Assembly: GCA_025352105.1 (NCBI GenBank)
Contig: JANXUB010000136.1
Coordinates: forward strand, 1-64,000
DNA: 64,000 nt
Source: Burkholderiales bacterium
GTDB lineage: Bacteria > Pseudomonadota > Gammaproteobacteria > Burkholderiales > Casimicrobiaceae
Direction of reading: 5' to 3'
Shown one piece after another: positions 9,002 to 17,433 of this stretch (positions are counted from its first letter, which is position 1; every line of letters begins with the position of its first letter). The translations under genes were made by a program, and so were the position numbers. The notes under the pieces were generated by a model, which was not told the origin of the DNA, did not search any database, and saw only the letters and a program-made list of their open reading frames with translations.

Positions 9002-9197
9002 AAAAAAGCTGACTTTCATCGGGAAGGATTGCGCGATGCGCCGCCTAAAAACGGCGAAACAGCGCATTACAAAGCAACATTCTATAACAACAACGCGAAC
9101 GATTCGTATTTAGCATTCAGCGAACGTCTAGAAATCTCCCGGATCAAAGTCCTTCGTCGTGTCGACGCGAATGATTTTGAAGGCAACTCACGATTAG

Positions 9198-9312
9198 CAG
9201 CTTTTTCCTCAAACCTATTCTGCACGTGGGCTGAACTAAAAAAACACCGGAAGTCGACTAATGCCACTATTTAGCTTTTGCCCATTTCCAGTGGACGTTT
9301 TAGCAAAAGCTG
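9198..9312. repeat. Dispersed repeat family B, copy 2
   Basis: A 115-bp element bounded by CAGCTTTTT and CAAAAGCTG that keeps the inner CACGTGGGCTGA and GGAAGTCGACTA blocks aligned with copy 1 (AACGTGGGCTTGA, GAAAGTCGACTT). It lies between divergent fbpA and glnA, about 220 bases upstream of the glnA promoter. Confidence 0.7.
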
Positions 9313-9386
9313 TACCTGCAAACGCACCAATTCAAGGCCAAATATGGGAACGCCCTCAAGTAGTGCAAACCAACCGTGTGGCGTCA

Positions 9387-9405
9387 TTGCACCAAAAAAG
9401 CGCAA
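9387..9405 (+). promoter_or_regulatory. Candidate NtrC binding dyad upstream of glnA
   Basis: TTGCACCAAAAAAGCGCAA is an imperfect dyad resembling the NtrC enhancer consensus TGCACNN-N4-NNGTGCA: the left half is a good match, the right half weaker. It lies about 130 bases upstream of the sigma54 promoter, the usual enhancer distance. Confidence 0.45.
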
Positions 9406-9530
9406 ACACAGGCATCCCAAGCATTCCAGTCCGCGAAGACCTACGAAGACGACTGCCGTGAAGCTTTTCGAACGACCGCGTACGCCTGTCAGCGTTCAGG
9501 ACTACCATTACTGTCGCCGCGCCTGCTTGA

Positions 9531-9546
9531 TGGCATGTTTTCTGCA
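9531..9546 (+). promoter_or_regulatory. Sigma54 promoter of glnA
   Basis: TGGCATGTTTTCTGCA fits the -24/-12 consensus TGGCACG-N4-TTGCA with exact GG-to-GC spacing; one base differs in each block. It lies about 110 bases before the glnA start. Together with ntrB and ntrC downstream, this indicates nitrogen-limited activation of glnA by phosphorylated NtrC. Confidence 0.8.
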
Positions 9547-9657
9547 TCTTGCGGTGCATCCAGCGACTAAATCGATGATTTGGTCATTGACGAATTTGCC
9601 GATACACCGACCTTAACCCATTACCCACCCCCACCTTTCAGCACCAGGAGACACTGC

Positions 9658-11070
9658 ATGGCCACAGGCGCCGACGTACTCAAAAAAATTAAAGACGAAG
9701 AGATCAAATTCGTTGACCTCCGCTTCACCGATTTCCGCGGTAAAGAGCAGCACGTTCAAGTGCCGGAAGATCATTTCGATGCGGCCAAATTCACCGAAGG
9801 CCACGCCTTCGACGGATCAAGCATCGCGGGCTGGAAAGGCATCGAAGCCTCCGACATGTTGTTGATGCCGGATCCGAATACAGCCGTAATCGATCCGTTC
9901 ATCGAAGAGACAACGCTCAACATCACCTGCGACGTGATCGAGCCGTCCACCGGCAAGGGCTACGACCGCGATCCACGCTCGCTCGCCTGGCGCGCTGAGG
10001 CGTACCTCAAAGCGAGCGGCATCGGCGATGTGGCCTATTTCGGCCCCGAGCCTGAATTCTTCATTTTTGACTCGGTTGAGTGGAAAACGGACATGTCCGG
10101 TTCGTACTCGAAGATTTATTCCGAGGAAGCCGCGTGGGAATCCGACGCCAAGCATGAAGGCGGCAACAAGGGCCATCGCCCAACGGTTAAAGGCGGCTAC
10201 TTCCCGGTGCCACCGGTCGACCAGTTGCAAGACATCCGCAACGCGATGGTGCTCGCCGCCAAAGAAATGGGCGTTCCGGTAGAAGTGTTCCACCATGAAG
10301 TAGCCAACGCTGGTCAGTGCGAAATCGGCACCCGTTTCAGCTCGCTCGTACAGCGCGCTGACTGGACGCAGCTCCTGAAATACGCTGTGTGGAACACCGC
10401 TGCGCTGTACGGCAAAACGGCGACCTTCATGCCGAAGCCTATCGTTGGCGACAACGGTTCCGGCATGCACGTTCACCAGTCGATCTGGAAAGACGGCAAA
10501 AACCTGTTCGCAGGAAATGGCTATGCGGGCCTGTCGGAAATGGCGCTCTACTACATCGGCGGCATCATCAAGCATGCACGCGCGCTGAACGCCATTACCA
10601 ACCCCGGCACCAACAGCTACAAGCGTCTGGTTCCACACTTCGAAGCCCCGGTCAAGCTCGCTTACTCGGCGCGTAACCGCTCCGCTTCGATCCGTATTCC
10701 GTACGTGCAGTCCGACAAGGCCCGCCGTATCGAAGTCCGTTTCCCGGATCCGTTGGCGAACAGCTATCTCGCCTTCTCGGCCATGCTGATGGCCGGTATG
10801 GACGGCATCCAGAACAAGATCCATCCGGGCGAGCCGTCTGACAAAAACCTCTACGACCTGTCGCCTGAGGAAGATGCCAAGATCCCGACCGTGTGCTCGT
10901 CACTCGATCAGGCGCTGGAATATCTGGACAAGGATCGCGAGTTCTTAACCCGTGGCGGCGTGTTCAGCGACGACATGATCGACGCCTACATCGCACTCAA
11001 AATGGAAGAAGTCACACGTTTCCGCGCCACGACCCATCCGATTGAGTTCGACATGTACTACAGCCTGTAA
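9658..11070 (+). CDS. glnA: Glutamine synthetase type I
   Basis: GlnA makes glutamine from glutamate, ammonia and ATP in a cytoplasmic dodecamer. The 470 residues contain the beta-grasp motif [13 protein letters not shown], the metal and glutamate site GSGMHVHQS, and the ATP region NRSASIRIP. The adenylylation site is Tyr399 in [10 protein letters not shown], which marks a GSI-beta enzyme controlled by GlnE. The ATG at 9658 is chosen because CCAGGAG precedes it and the protein then begins like GSI enzymes; a longer in-frame extension has no family counterpart. It is transcribed from the sigma54 promoter and ends at a strong terminator. Confidence 0.98.
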   Translation: MATGADVLKKIKDEEIKFVDLRFTDFRGKEQHVQVPEDHFDAAKFTEGHAFDGSSIAGWKGIEASDMLLMPDPNTAVIDPFIEETTLNITCDVIEPSTGKGYDRDPRSLAWRAEAYLKASGIGDVAYFGPEPEFFIFDSVEWKTDMSGSYSKIYSEEAAWESDAKHEGGNKGHRPTVKGGYFPVPPVDQLQDIRNAMVLAAKEMGVPVEVFHHEVANAGQCEIGTRFSSLVQRADWTQLLKYAVWNTAALYGKTATFMPKPIVGDNGSGMHVHQSIWKDGKNLFAGNGYAGLSEMALYYIGGIIKHARALNAITNPGTNSYKRLVPHFEAPVKLAYSARNRSASIRIPYVQSDKARRIEVRFPDPLANSYLAFSAMLMAGMDGIQNKIHPGEPSDKNLYDLSPEEDAKIPTVCSSLDQALEYLDKDREFLTRGGVFSDDMIDAYIALKMEEVTRFRATTHPIEFDMYYSL

Positions 11071-11121
11071 AAAGGCCGAATCGTCCGGCGCTGAAACCTT
11101 TCGGCGCGAGATGACTCATAA

Positions 11122-11147
11122 AAAGGCAGCTTCGGCTGCCTTTTTTA
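11122..11147 (+). terminator. Rho-independent terminator of glnA
   Basis: The stem AAGGCAGC-TTCG-GCTGCCTT has a stable UUCG tetraloop and is followed by a T tract. It begins about 50 bases after the glnA stop and separates glnA from the DUF4124-ntrBC genes. Confidence 0.9.
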
Positions 11148-11190
11148 CTTTTGTATTGCTGTAACTCTCTGTTTTGAATACACTTTATTC

Positions 11191-11733
11191 ATGAAGTCCA
11201 CAGTTTCAATCGCTCTCGCGTCGCTGACGCTTGTGTTCGCCGCCGCCGCGCAGGGTGAAATTTACAAATATGTCGACCCGGCAACGGGAGCGGTGGAGTA
11301 CACCAATCAGCCGAAGCGCGGTGCCGTACGCATGAGCACTGGCGACACGCTTTCCGAAATTGGCACCGGCAATAAAGCGGCAAAAACCAAGAATGGGGCC
11401 GCGACGACCGGCACCGCCTCAGTCAACGGCCGCACTGTTAACGCCAGCACCAACGCAAGCGCTGGCACGGCGATGGCCTCGGTCGACGCAGGTACGCAGA
11501 AAACCCGTGACGGTACGCGTCGTCAGGTGCTCGTAGATGAGCTCGCATCCGAAGAAAAGCTGCTGAACGAAGCACGCAGCAGCTTCAATGAAGGCAAGCC
11601 CTTGCCAATGGCGGACGAAGGCGTTGGCTCGCCAAAGTACATCGACCGCGTGAAGCAGCTCGAAAAAACTTTGCGCGTTCATGGCCGCAACGTCGTCGCG
11701 CTCAAGCAGGAATTGGCGAACCTCAAGCTGTAG
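11191..11733 (+). CDS. DUF4124 domain secreted protein between glnA and ntrB
   Basis: A predicted periplasmic protein of 180 residues. Signal peptide residues 1-22 end at AAAAQG. The DUF4124 core follows at once (EIYKYVDPATGAVEYTNQPKRGA), the typical YKWVD-x-G-x-x-YTN pattern. The middle is low-complexity Ala/Thr/Asn/Gly, and the C-terminal half is a charged helix, likely coiled coil (TRRQVLVDELASEEKLLNEA, VKQLEKTLRVHGRNVVALKQ). Its function is unknown. A DUF4124 gene at this position in the nitrogen locus is common in betaproteobacteria (general knowledge). Confidence 0.85.
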   Translation: MKSTVSIALASLTLVFAAAAQGEIYKYVDPATGAVEYTNQPKRGAVRMSTGDTLSEIGTGNKAAKTKNGAATTGTASVNGRTVNASTNASAGTAMASVDAGTQKTRDGTRRQVLVDELASEEKLLNEARSSFNEGKPLPMADEGVGSPKYIDRVKQLEKTLRVHGRNVVALKQELANLKL

Positions 11734-11866
11734 CGGCATACGCTTTAGGGAGCTATCCGAGTCGAAGCTCGCCCGCTCTGCGCAGCGATGAATCCCTGTC
11801 GTGGCACCGACTTGCCCTCGTCATCAAACGTGACGCGTGCGGCCCGCTTCTTGCTAAAACTGGTGC

Positions 11867-12973
11867 ATGCTAGAAACCGGCGGCCTCGAACTCATATCAA
11901 CAGCGGTGCTGTTGCTTGGGCGCGACCATCGCATCAGTTACGCCAATCCCGCCGCAGAAAATCTCTTTGCGCAATCCAAGCGTCAACTCATCGGCGCACG
12001 TCTGGCCGAGCTGATTCGCGACAGCGAACGACTCAGCCTCGCGCTTGATCTCGCGCTCACTTATCGCGCCAGCTACACCGAGCAGGAGCTTGAGCTTCAC
12101 CTTGCCGGAAAAAACACCAGCCACTCAAAGTTGCTCGTCAACTGCACCGCCACTTTTCTCGAAACCGAGCAGGACGATGACGCCCGTCTGGTCGTCGAAT
12201 TTCGCCACATCGATCAACAATTAAAAATCGCGCGCGAAGCAAAAATCGCCGAGCAAAATCAGGCCAACCGCGAGCTGGTCAGAAACCTCGCACATGAGAT
12301 CAAAAACCCACTCGGCGGCCTGCGCGGCGCAGCACAACTGCTTGAGGGTGAACTCTCCTCACCGCAGTTAATCGAGTACACGCAAGTCATCATCTCTGAG
12401 GCCGACCGCCTGCAAAATCTGGTCAATCGCCTGTTGATGCCGCACAAGCTGCCGCAGTATGTGCGCACCGATATTCATCACTTGCTGGATCGTGTTTTGC
12501 AACTGCTGCGAAACGAATTCGGCTCAACACACACGCTGGACGCAGACTTTGACGTGAGCCTGCCCGAGGTCCAATGTGACGGTGAACAGATCACGCAAGT
12601 GCTGTTGAACATCGCACGCAACGCTTGCCAGTCGACAGACTCCGTGACCTCGCCGCGCGTTACTTTACGCTCGCGTGTCGCCCGTCAGGTGGTGCTATCG
12701 CGCCGCCGTTATCGCATGGCGCTGGAGATTGGCGTGGTCGACAACGGCCCCGGCATTCCGGCGGACATTCGTGATCGCATTTTTTACCCCCTTTTCACCA
12801 CACGCAATGACGGCACGGGCTCCGGCCTTGGGCTGTCAATCGCACAAACGTTCGTCGCGCAACACTACGGCGCGATTGAAGTCGATAGCGAGCCGGGACA
12901 CACCGAGTTCCGGGTCATTCTGCCGTTCGATCACCCGACCGACGCAGACGCAACAGAGAGAAAATTAGTATGA
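11867..12973 (+). CDS. glnL: Nitrogen regulation sensor histidine kinase NtrB (GlnL)
   Basis: NtrB is a cytoplasmic kinase/phosphatase of NtrC controlled by PII. An N-terminal PAS domain (about 5-120: HRISYANPAAENLF) is followed by the H-box NLAHEIKNPLGGLRGAAQLL with phospho-accepting His143. The HATPase domain has N-box NIARNACQS, G1 DNGPGIP, F-box YPLFTTR and G2 GTGSGLGLSIA. It has no TM segment, as expected. The TGA overlaps the ntrC ATG (ATGA), so the pair is co-translated. Confidence 0.96.
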   Translation: MLETGGLELISTAVLLLGRDHRISYANPAAENLFAQSKRQLIGARLAELIRDSERLSLALDLALTYRASYTEQELELHLAGKNTSHSKLLVNCTATFLETEQDDDARLVVEFRHIDQQLKIAREAKIAEQNQANRELVRNLAHEIKNPLGGLRGAAQLLEGELSSPQLIEYTQVIISEADRLQNLVNRLLMPHKLPQYVRTDIHHLLDRVLQLLRNEFGSTHTLDADFDVSLPEVQCDGEQITQVLLNIARNACQSTDSVTSPRVTLRSRVARQVVLSRRRYRMALEIGVVDNGPGIPADIRDRIFYPLFTTRNDGTGSGLGLSIAQTFVAQHYGAIEVDSEPGHTEFRVILPFDHPTDADATERKLV

Positions 12974-14538
12974 AAAACGTCTGGATTGTGGACGATGACC
13001 GCTCCATCCGCTGGGTTCTCGAAAAAGCGCTCACCCGCGAAGGCATTCCGTATCGCAGCTTTGACAATGCACGTGATGTGCAGGACGCCATCGAGAGCGA
13101 AACCCCGTCCGTGCTGGTCAGCGATGTGCGCATGCCGGGCGAATCCGGCCTGTCGTTGCTGAAGAAAATCAAGGCCGCGCACCCGCAGGTTCCGGTGATT
13201 GTGATGACGGCGTTCTCTGATCTCGACACCGCTGTGCAGGCATTTCAGGGGGGTGCATTTGAGTACCTGCCGAAGCCGTTTGACGTGGAGCAGGCGCTGG
13301 CACTTATTCGTCGTGCTGCTGCCGTTGCCGAGCCGGTTCAGGCGTCCGAAGCTCCGGCTGCGGGCGAGCGCGAAATGCTCGGCAAGGCTGCTGCGATGCA
13401 GGACGTATTCCGCGCCATTGGGCGGCTTTCGCAATCACATGTCACGGTTCTCATCACTGGCGAATCCGGCACCGGAAAAGAACTCGTCGCCCGCGCATTG
13501 CACGAACACAGTCCGCGCAAAGGCAAGCCTTTCATCGCGATCAATACGGCCGCAATTCCGAAAGATTTGCTGGAGTCCGAACTCTTCGGTCATGAACGCG
13601 GATCGTTCACCGGCGCGGCGTCAACGCGACAAGGCCGCTTCCAGCAAGCAGAAGGCGGCACGCTCTTTCTCGATGAGATTGGCGACATGCCGTCCGACCT
13701 TCAGGTGCGCTTGTTGCGCGTGTTGCAAGACGGTGAGTACTACCGCGTCGGTGGTCAGGCTCCGATGAAATCGAACGTGCGCATCATCGCTGCCACTCAT
13801 CAAAATCTCGACGAGCGCGTACGCCTCGGCATGTTCCGCGAGGACTTGTTGCATCGATTGAACGTCGTGCGTTTGCGTCTGCCGCCACTGCGCGAACGTC
13901 GCGATGACGTGCCACTTTTAATGAAACACTTTTTGACGAAGAGTGCCCAAACCCTAAGCGGCGATGTGAAGACGCTGACCCCAGCCGCGATGCTGGTACT
14001 GCAAAACTTCGCATTCCCCGGCAACGTACGGCAGCTGGAGAACGTCTGCCACTGGATCACTGTGATGGCCCCGGGCTCGTCCGTGGATGTCGAGGATTTG
14101 CCGCCTGAAGTGCGTGTTGCAGCGCCTTCGGGAAGTGCCGCCGCCATTGCCAGCTCGGCCGAATCCGCGAACGTAGCGGCACAGGCTTACGCGGTGCCGA
14201 TCGCGCCCCCCCTACCCACTCACGCTGCGCCTGCAAGCGCCACCTCGCCCGCGATCACTCATCCCGCGAGCGGCGTCCCCGTGAGCGTACAGAACAACGG
14301 CAACGGCGCAACGCACGGCGACTGGCAGCATGCGCTGTCGAGCGCGCTGGCCTCAGCGATTCAGCACGGCGAACAAGCGCCCGGTGAACGTCTGACTCGC
14401 GAATTCGAGGCGACAATGATTCGCTCCGCACTCACTCAAACCAAAGGTCGCAGGATCGAGGCGAGCGAATGGTTAGGCTGGGGGCGCAACACCCTCACCC
14501 GAAAAATTCACGAATTGGGGATGGACGGCGAGGTTTAG
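12970..14538 (+). CDS. glnG: Nitrogen regulation response regulator NtrC (GlnG)
   Basis: NtrC is a sigma54 activator of nitrogen genes. The receiver domain (1-120) has acidic residues 8-10, phospho-accepting Asp52, Thr80 and Lys102. The AAA+ domain (about 137-375) carries Walker A GESGTGKE (164-171), Walker B GGTLFLDE and the arginine finger region. The sigma54-contact loop reads GSFTGA (211-216), where GAFTGA is usual; serine at the second position is an uncommon variant. A low-complexity Ala/Pro linker of about 100 residues separates it from the FIS-type helix-turn-helix (GRRIEASEWLGWGRNTLTRK). It is convergent with the BLUF gene 27 bases away. Confidence 0.96.
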   Translation: MKNVWIVDDDRSIRWVLEKALTREGIPYRSFDNARDVQDAIESETPSVLVSDVRMPGESGLSLLKKIKAAHPQVPVIVMTAFSDLDTAVQAFQGGAFEYLPKPFDVEQALALIRRAAAVAEPVQASEAPAAGEREMLGKAAAMQDVFRAIGRLSQSHVTVLITGESGTGKELVARALHEHSPRKGKPFIAINTAAIPKDLLESELFGHERGSFTGAASTRQGRFQQAEGGTLFLDEIGDMPSDLQVRLLRVLQDGEYYRVGGQAPMKSNVRIIAATHQNLDERVRLGMFREDLLHRLNVVRLRLPPLRERRDDVPLLMKHFLTKSAQTLSGDVKTLTPAAMLVLQNFAFPGNVRQLENVCHWITVMAPGSSVDVEDLPPEVRVAAPSGSAAAIASSAESANVAAQAYAVPIAPPLPTHAAPASATSPAITHPASGVPVSVQNNGNGATHGDWQHALSSALASAIQHGEQAPGERLTREFEATMIRSALTQTKGRRIEASEWLGWGRNTLTRKIHELGMDGEV

Positions 14539-14565
14539 TTCGCCGCAAACAACCGTCGCTGACGT

Positions 14566-15945
14566 TTAACGGTTGTGTGAACCGAACGGAACGATGGGCG
14601 GTGTCGAGTGATCAATGACATGGCACTCGACCTCGCGCAACAGGCGTTGCGCCGCGAGGAATGCCTTCGTGCCAGTCGGTTTGAACATTCGGTTGGCCTT
14701 GCCGACAGCCTGGCCGACCCGCGAATACGCGGCGTTAGCGCCGACAACTACCGCGAGTTCGGGTCGATTGAGGAATACACGGCCATTCACGAGAACCACC
14801 ATCGCCGGGTTTTGCGAAGCGGCCCGCGCAGCGTTGATGGTTCTACCCACTTCGAGCAAGCGATGCTCGCGGGTGAATACACCACTAAGCGACAAGTCAA
14901 GCAAGTCAAACCAGCGACGATTGACGAGCGTGGCGAGCGCTGTGTCCGAAGCTGGAAATTCGCAGAGTACGTTCCATCCGGCCTGCCAGAAAAATTGCGC
15001 CGCCAGTCCGACGCCCAACATATGTGGCTCGCCCGGCTGGGTAGCGAGCAGCACCGAACGCGCGTCTTCGGTGGAGGCAGCCCTGGCGCGAAACGCACCG
15101 CCGAGATGGCGCGTAAGCGCTTGCAAACGGCAGACGCCGCCCGTCACCTCTATTTCGGAGCATGCTTCTTCGGACCACAACTTTCCCATGTGACGAGCGG
15201 CGGGCTCAAAGAGATCAAGACAAATTGACTCCGCAGACAAGCCCTGCGCGAGCAACGAATCAACAAAGCGCATGGCAATCTCCGGGTCGCTTTGCATGCA
15301 TCGCAATGCCAGTTCGCTCACCAGGTCGAGCGTCTCCAGCGCGGGAATGCTGATCTCGTGATCACCAGAAATCGGGGATCCGCGAAGCCGCGACAAGTCG
15401 ACCCATACCGCTGGAAACAGCGTATCTCGTGCGTACAGTCGCTCCAGCAGGTTCGACGGCGCGGATACTGAATTACTGATGCGTGCCCAATCTAATTGTT
15501 CAGGCGAATCGCTAGCGCTTTCATCATTGCCTTGATGATCCATCTGCGCCTCGCTATAGGCCAGCCGCATCTCCCAGTCGCCGAACAGTCGCACGGGAAT
15601 GCTGTGTCGGCCCAGAAGTCGCACATCGCAGTGTCGCGGATCGCTTTGAATCGCCTGCCAAAGCTTGTCTACCGCCATCGCCGGACCCTCAATCCACTGA
15701 AAAAATTGACCGTTGTCGTACACGAGCATTCCGGTGATCGACAGGCTCCGGTTACGAATTCGCGCATGCTCAAGCAATTGTCCAAGCTCGGTCGCGCCGA
15801 ACGCGATGGCCGCGCGGCTCCGATAAATGAGCGTGGCCAGAGGCGTGTCGTCGTCTGCGGCGCCAATGTCGAAGCGTTTCGATGACGAACGCGAACCCGG
15901 CCTGTCGGAGGCCGGTTGCGGCGTCGAAGCTTGCGATGGTGTCAT
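14566..15945 (-). CDS. BLUF photoreceptor with C-terminal SCHIC/cobalamin-binding-like domain (AppA-like)
   Basis: A 459-residue cytoplasmic sensor. After a disordered N-terminus of about 35 residues comes a BLUF flavin domain (36-130) with Tyr41, Asn65, Gln83 (in QFFQWIEGP), Trp124 and Met126. Each sits exactly 20 residues after its AppA counterpart (Y21, N45, Q63, W104, M106), so the blue-light hydrogen-bond switch looks intact. Residues about 200-440 form a helical plus Rossmann-like region as in B12-binding proteins. GEPHMLGVGLAAQFFWQAGW carries His308 near the position of AppA heme ligand His284; this fits a SCHIC heme sensor. The Cys-rich AppA tail is missing. No PpsR or photosynthesis gene is visible, so the partner is unknown. 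Confidence 0.88.
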   Translation of the reverse strand: MTPSQASTPQPASDRPGSRSSSKRFDIGAADDDTPLATLIYRSRAAIAFGATELGQLLEHARIRNRSLSITGMLVYDNGQFFQWIEGPAMAVDKLWQAIQSDPRHCDVRLLGRHSIPVRLFGDWEMRLAYSEAQMDHQGNDESASDSPEQLDWARISNSVSAPSNLLERLYARDTLFPAVWVDLSRLRGSPISGDHEISIPALETLDLVSELALRCMQSDPEIAMRFVDSLLAQGLSAESICLDLFEPAARHMGKLWSEEACSEIEVTGGVCRLQALTRHLGGAFRARAASTEDARSVLLATQPGEPHMLGVGLAAQFFWQAGWNVLCEFPASDTALATLVNRRWFDLLDLSLSGVFTREHRLLEVGRTINAARAASQNPAMVVLVNGRVFLNRPELAVVVGANAAYSRVGQAVGKANRMFKPTGTKAFLAAQRLLREVECHVIDHSTPPIVPFGSHNR

Positions 15946-16138
15946 TCAGTCCCCGTGATTACTGCCGTGCACCCTGCCCTTGGGTATGGTTTGCCGCTGC
16001 CGATTGGGTGCTTGCTGAAACGCGGGCATAGTGCCTATCCAATGATTGTGCAAGCGCTTACAACCCAGGCGCCAAACCAATAAATCATCGGAACGTTTTA
16101 TTTTCGTCCGATCACGCGTCAGTGTCAAACCGACGCAG

Positions 16139-16783
16139 CTACGTTCGAAACGACCAGGGGGCTGCATGCTCGCGTCGGTCGCCCTGATTGCCCAGCGTCC
16201 GGTAGTAGTCGGCAATGGCCGCGAGATCGGCGGCAACATCGCCGCTCAGCGTCATAAACGTATTGACCACGACGCGTTTTCCGGCGAAATCAAACGCGCC
16301 GAGCACGACCGGAACATCAGCGGCCAGCGCAACATAATAAAAACTTGAACGCACGAACGGCTGGTAGCTTCGCGTGCCTTCCGGCGCGACGACGAAGCGC
16401 ATCCGCGGCTCGCTCGCGAAGCGCGCCGCCATCTGATCAACGAATCCCGATGCGGAGCCGCGATTGACCGGGAAACCGCCCACCGCCCGAAAGAATCCGG
16501 CCCACGGCCCTTTGAACAAACTCTCCTTGCCCGCGAACGACAATCCTTCGCCTTCGACGGTAAGTCCGACGCACCACTTGGTCAACAGTCCAAACACAAA
16601 ATCCCAATTACTGGTGTGCGGGTACATCACGATCACGCACTTCTCGGGCATCGGGTCAGCGACCTCAATCCGCCAGCGCGCCACGCGGACGACCCAGGCC
16701 GCACACCGCGACAACGAACCATACGCTCCGGGCACACGCAACCCCGGCGCAATCTGCAAATGCGGCAGCGCTTTCCCCTCCAT
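16139..16783 (-). CDS. PlsC-like lysophospholipid acyltransferase
   Basis: A probable membrane-associated acyltransferase of glycerolipid metabolism with 214 residues. It shows the HX4D catalytic motif PHTSNWDF, an acceptor-binding segment (AGFFRAVGGFPVNR) and the EGTRS block (VVAPEGTRS) of the PlsC superfamily. It is shorter than typical PlsC and resembles the compact 1-acyl-glycerol-phosphate acyltransferase-like group. It is divergent from rnfB, only about 30 bases away, and not obviously in an operon with the BLUF gene. Acyl donor and acceptor cannot be inferred. Confidence 0.85.
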   Translation of the reverse strand: MEGKALPHLQIAPGLRVPGAYGSLSRCAAWVVRVARWRIEVADPMPEKCVIVMYPHTSNWDFVFGLLTKWCVGLTVEGEGLSFAGKESLFKGPWAGFFRAVGGFPVNRGSASGFVDQMAARFASEPRMRFVVAPEGTRSYQPFVRSSFYYVALAADVPVVLGAFDFAGKRVVVNTFMTLSGDVAADLAAIADYYRTLGNQGDRREHAAPWSFRT

Positions 16784-16815
16784 CGATCCGGTCTTCTTCT
16801 AGGATAATTTGAGCG

Positions 16816-17433
16816 ATGTTAATGGTTCCCAAAATAGTCAGCGTGGCGGCAATTGATTCGCTGTTGCCGCAGACGCAATGCCAGCGCTGCGGCTATGCCG
16901 ATTGCCACGCCTATGCGGAGGCGATGCACGTGGGCGATGCAGAAATCAATCGCTGCCCGCCGGGCGGGGACGCGACGCGCATGGCGCTAGCCGCGCTTTT
17001 GTCGCATGAGCCGATTGGGCTCTCCGATGACGTCGACGCCTACGCGCCAGAGCATGTGGCGCTCATCGACGAAGCGGCGTGCATTGGCTGCGCGGCGTGC
17101 CTGCCGGTGTGCCCGACCGACACCATTGTGGGCGCTTCAAAGCGAATGCACACGGTCATCGCGAGCGATTGCACGGGCTGCGAGCTGTGCATCATCGCGT
17201 GTCCGGTGGATTGCATTTCACTGGAGCCCATCGCCACGCCGGCTAATCGCGTGTATGCGACGCTCGTTGAGCGTGAACCGCAAGCCAATGGGCTGCGGCA
17301 GCAGTATCAAGCGCATAAAGCGCGTTTCGCTGAACGCGCTGAGGCCAAGGCCGAAGCGCATGCACCCAAAGTTTTGCCCGATAAAAAGACTCTGCTCGCT
17401 GACATTCTGGCCAGAGCCAAGGCCAGAACGTGA
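16816..17433 (+). CDS. rnfB: RnfB-type ferredoxin, stand-alone electron-transfer protein
   Basis: A 205-residue iron-sulfur protein. An N-terminal four-cysteine cluster motif (Cys22, Cys25, Cys30, Cys47: LPQTQCQRCGYADC...CPPGG) is followed by two 4Fe-4S ferredoxin motifs (Cys89/92/95/99 and Cys119/122/125/129). A basic Ala/Lys-rich tail follows. It lacks the N-terminal TM helix of classical RnfB, and no other rnf genes are nearby, which matches the betaproteobacterial stand-alone form. The stop overlaps the GTG start of nth (GTGA). It may pass electrons to an unknown acceptor; a link to the iron-sulfur enzyme Nth is only positional. Confidence 0.88.
   Translation: MLMVPKIVSVAAIDSLLPQTQCQRCGYADCHAYAEAMHVGDAEINRCPPGGDATRMALAALLSHEPIGLSDDVDAYAPEHVALIDEAACIGCAACLPVCPTDTIVGASKRMHTVIASDCTGCELCIIACPVDCISLEPIATPANRVYATLVEREPQANGLRQQYQAHKARFAERAEAKAEAHAPKVLPDKKTLLADILARAKART

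Larger units (their letters stand above)
9002..9657. other. Gene-free glnA upstream region
   Basis: About 650 bases with no credible gene. The stretch holds dispersed repeat B copy 2, an NtrC-like dyad, the sigma54 promoter of glnA, and a Shine-Dalgarno AGGAG nine bases before the glnA ATG. Small frames in it lack codon bias and a recognisable product. Confidence 0.7.

Noticed and set aside
9060-9125. Possible Fur box upstream of fbpA (AAATACGAATCGTT on the minus strand)
   Set aside because: Only about two thirds of the positions fit the 19-bp Fur consensus and the region is AT-rich, so chance cannot be excluded.
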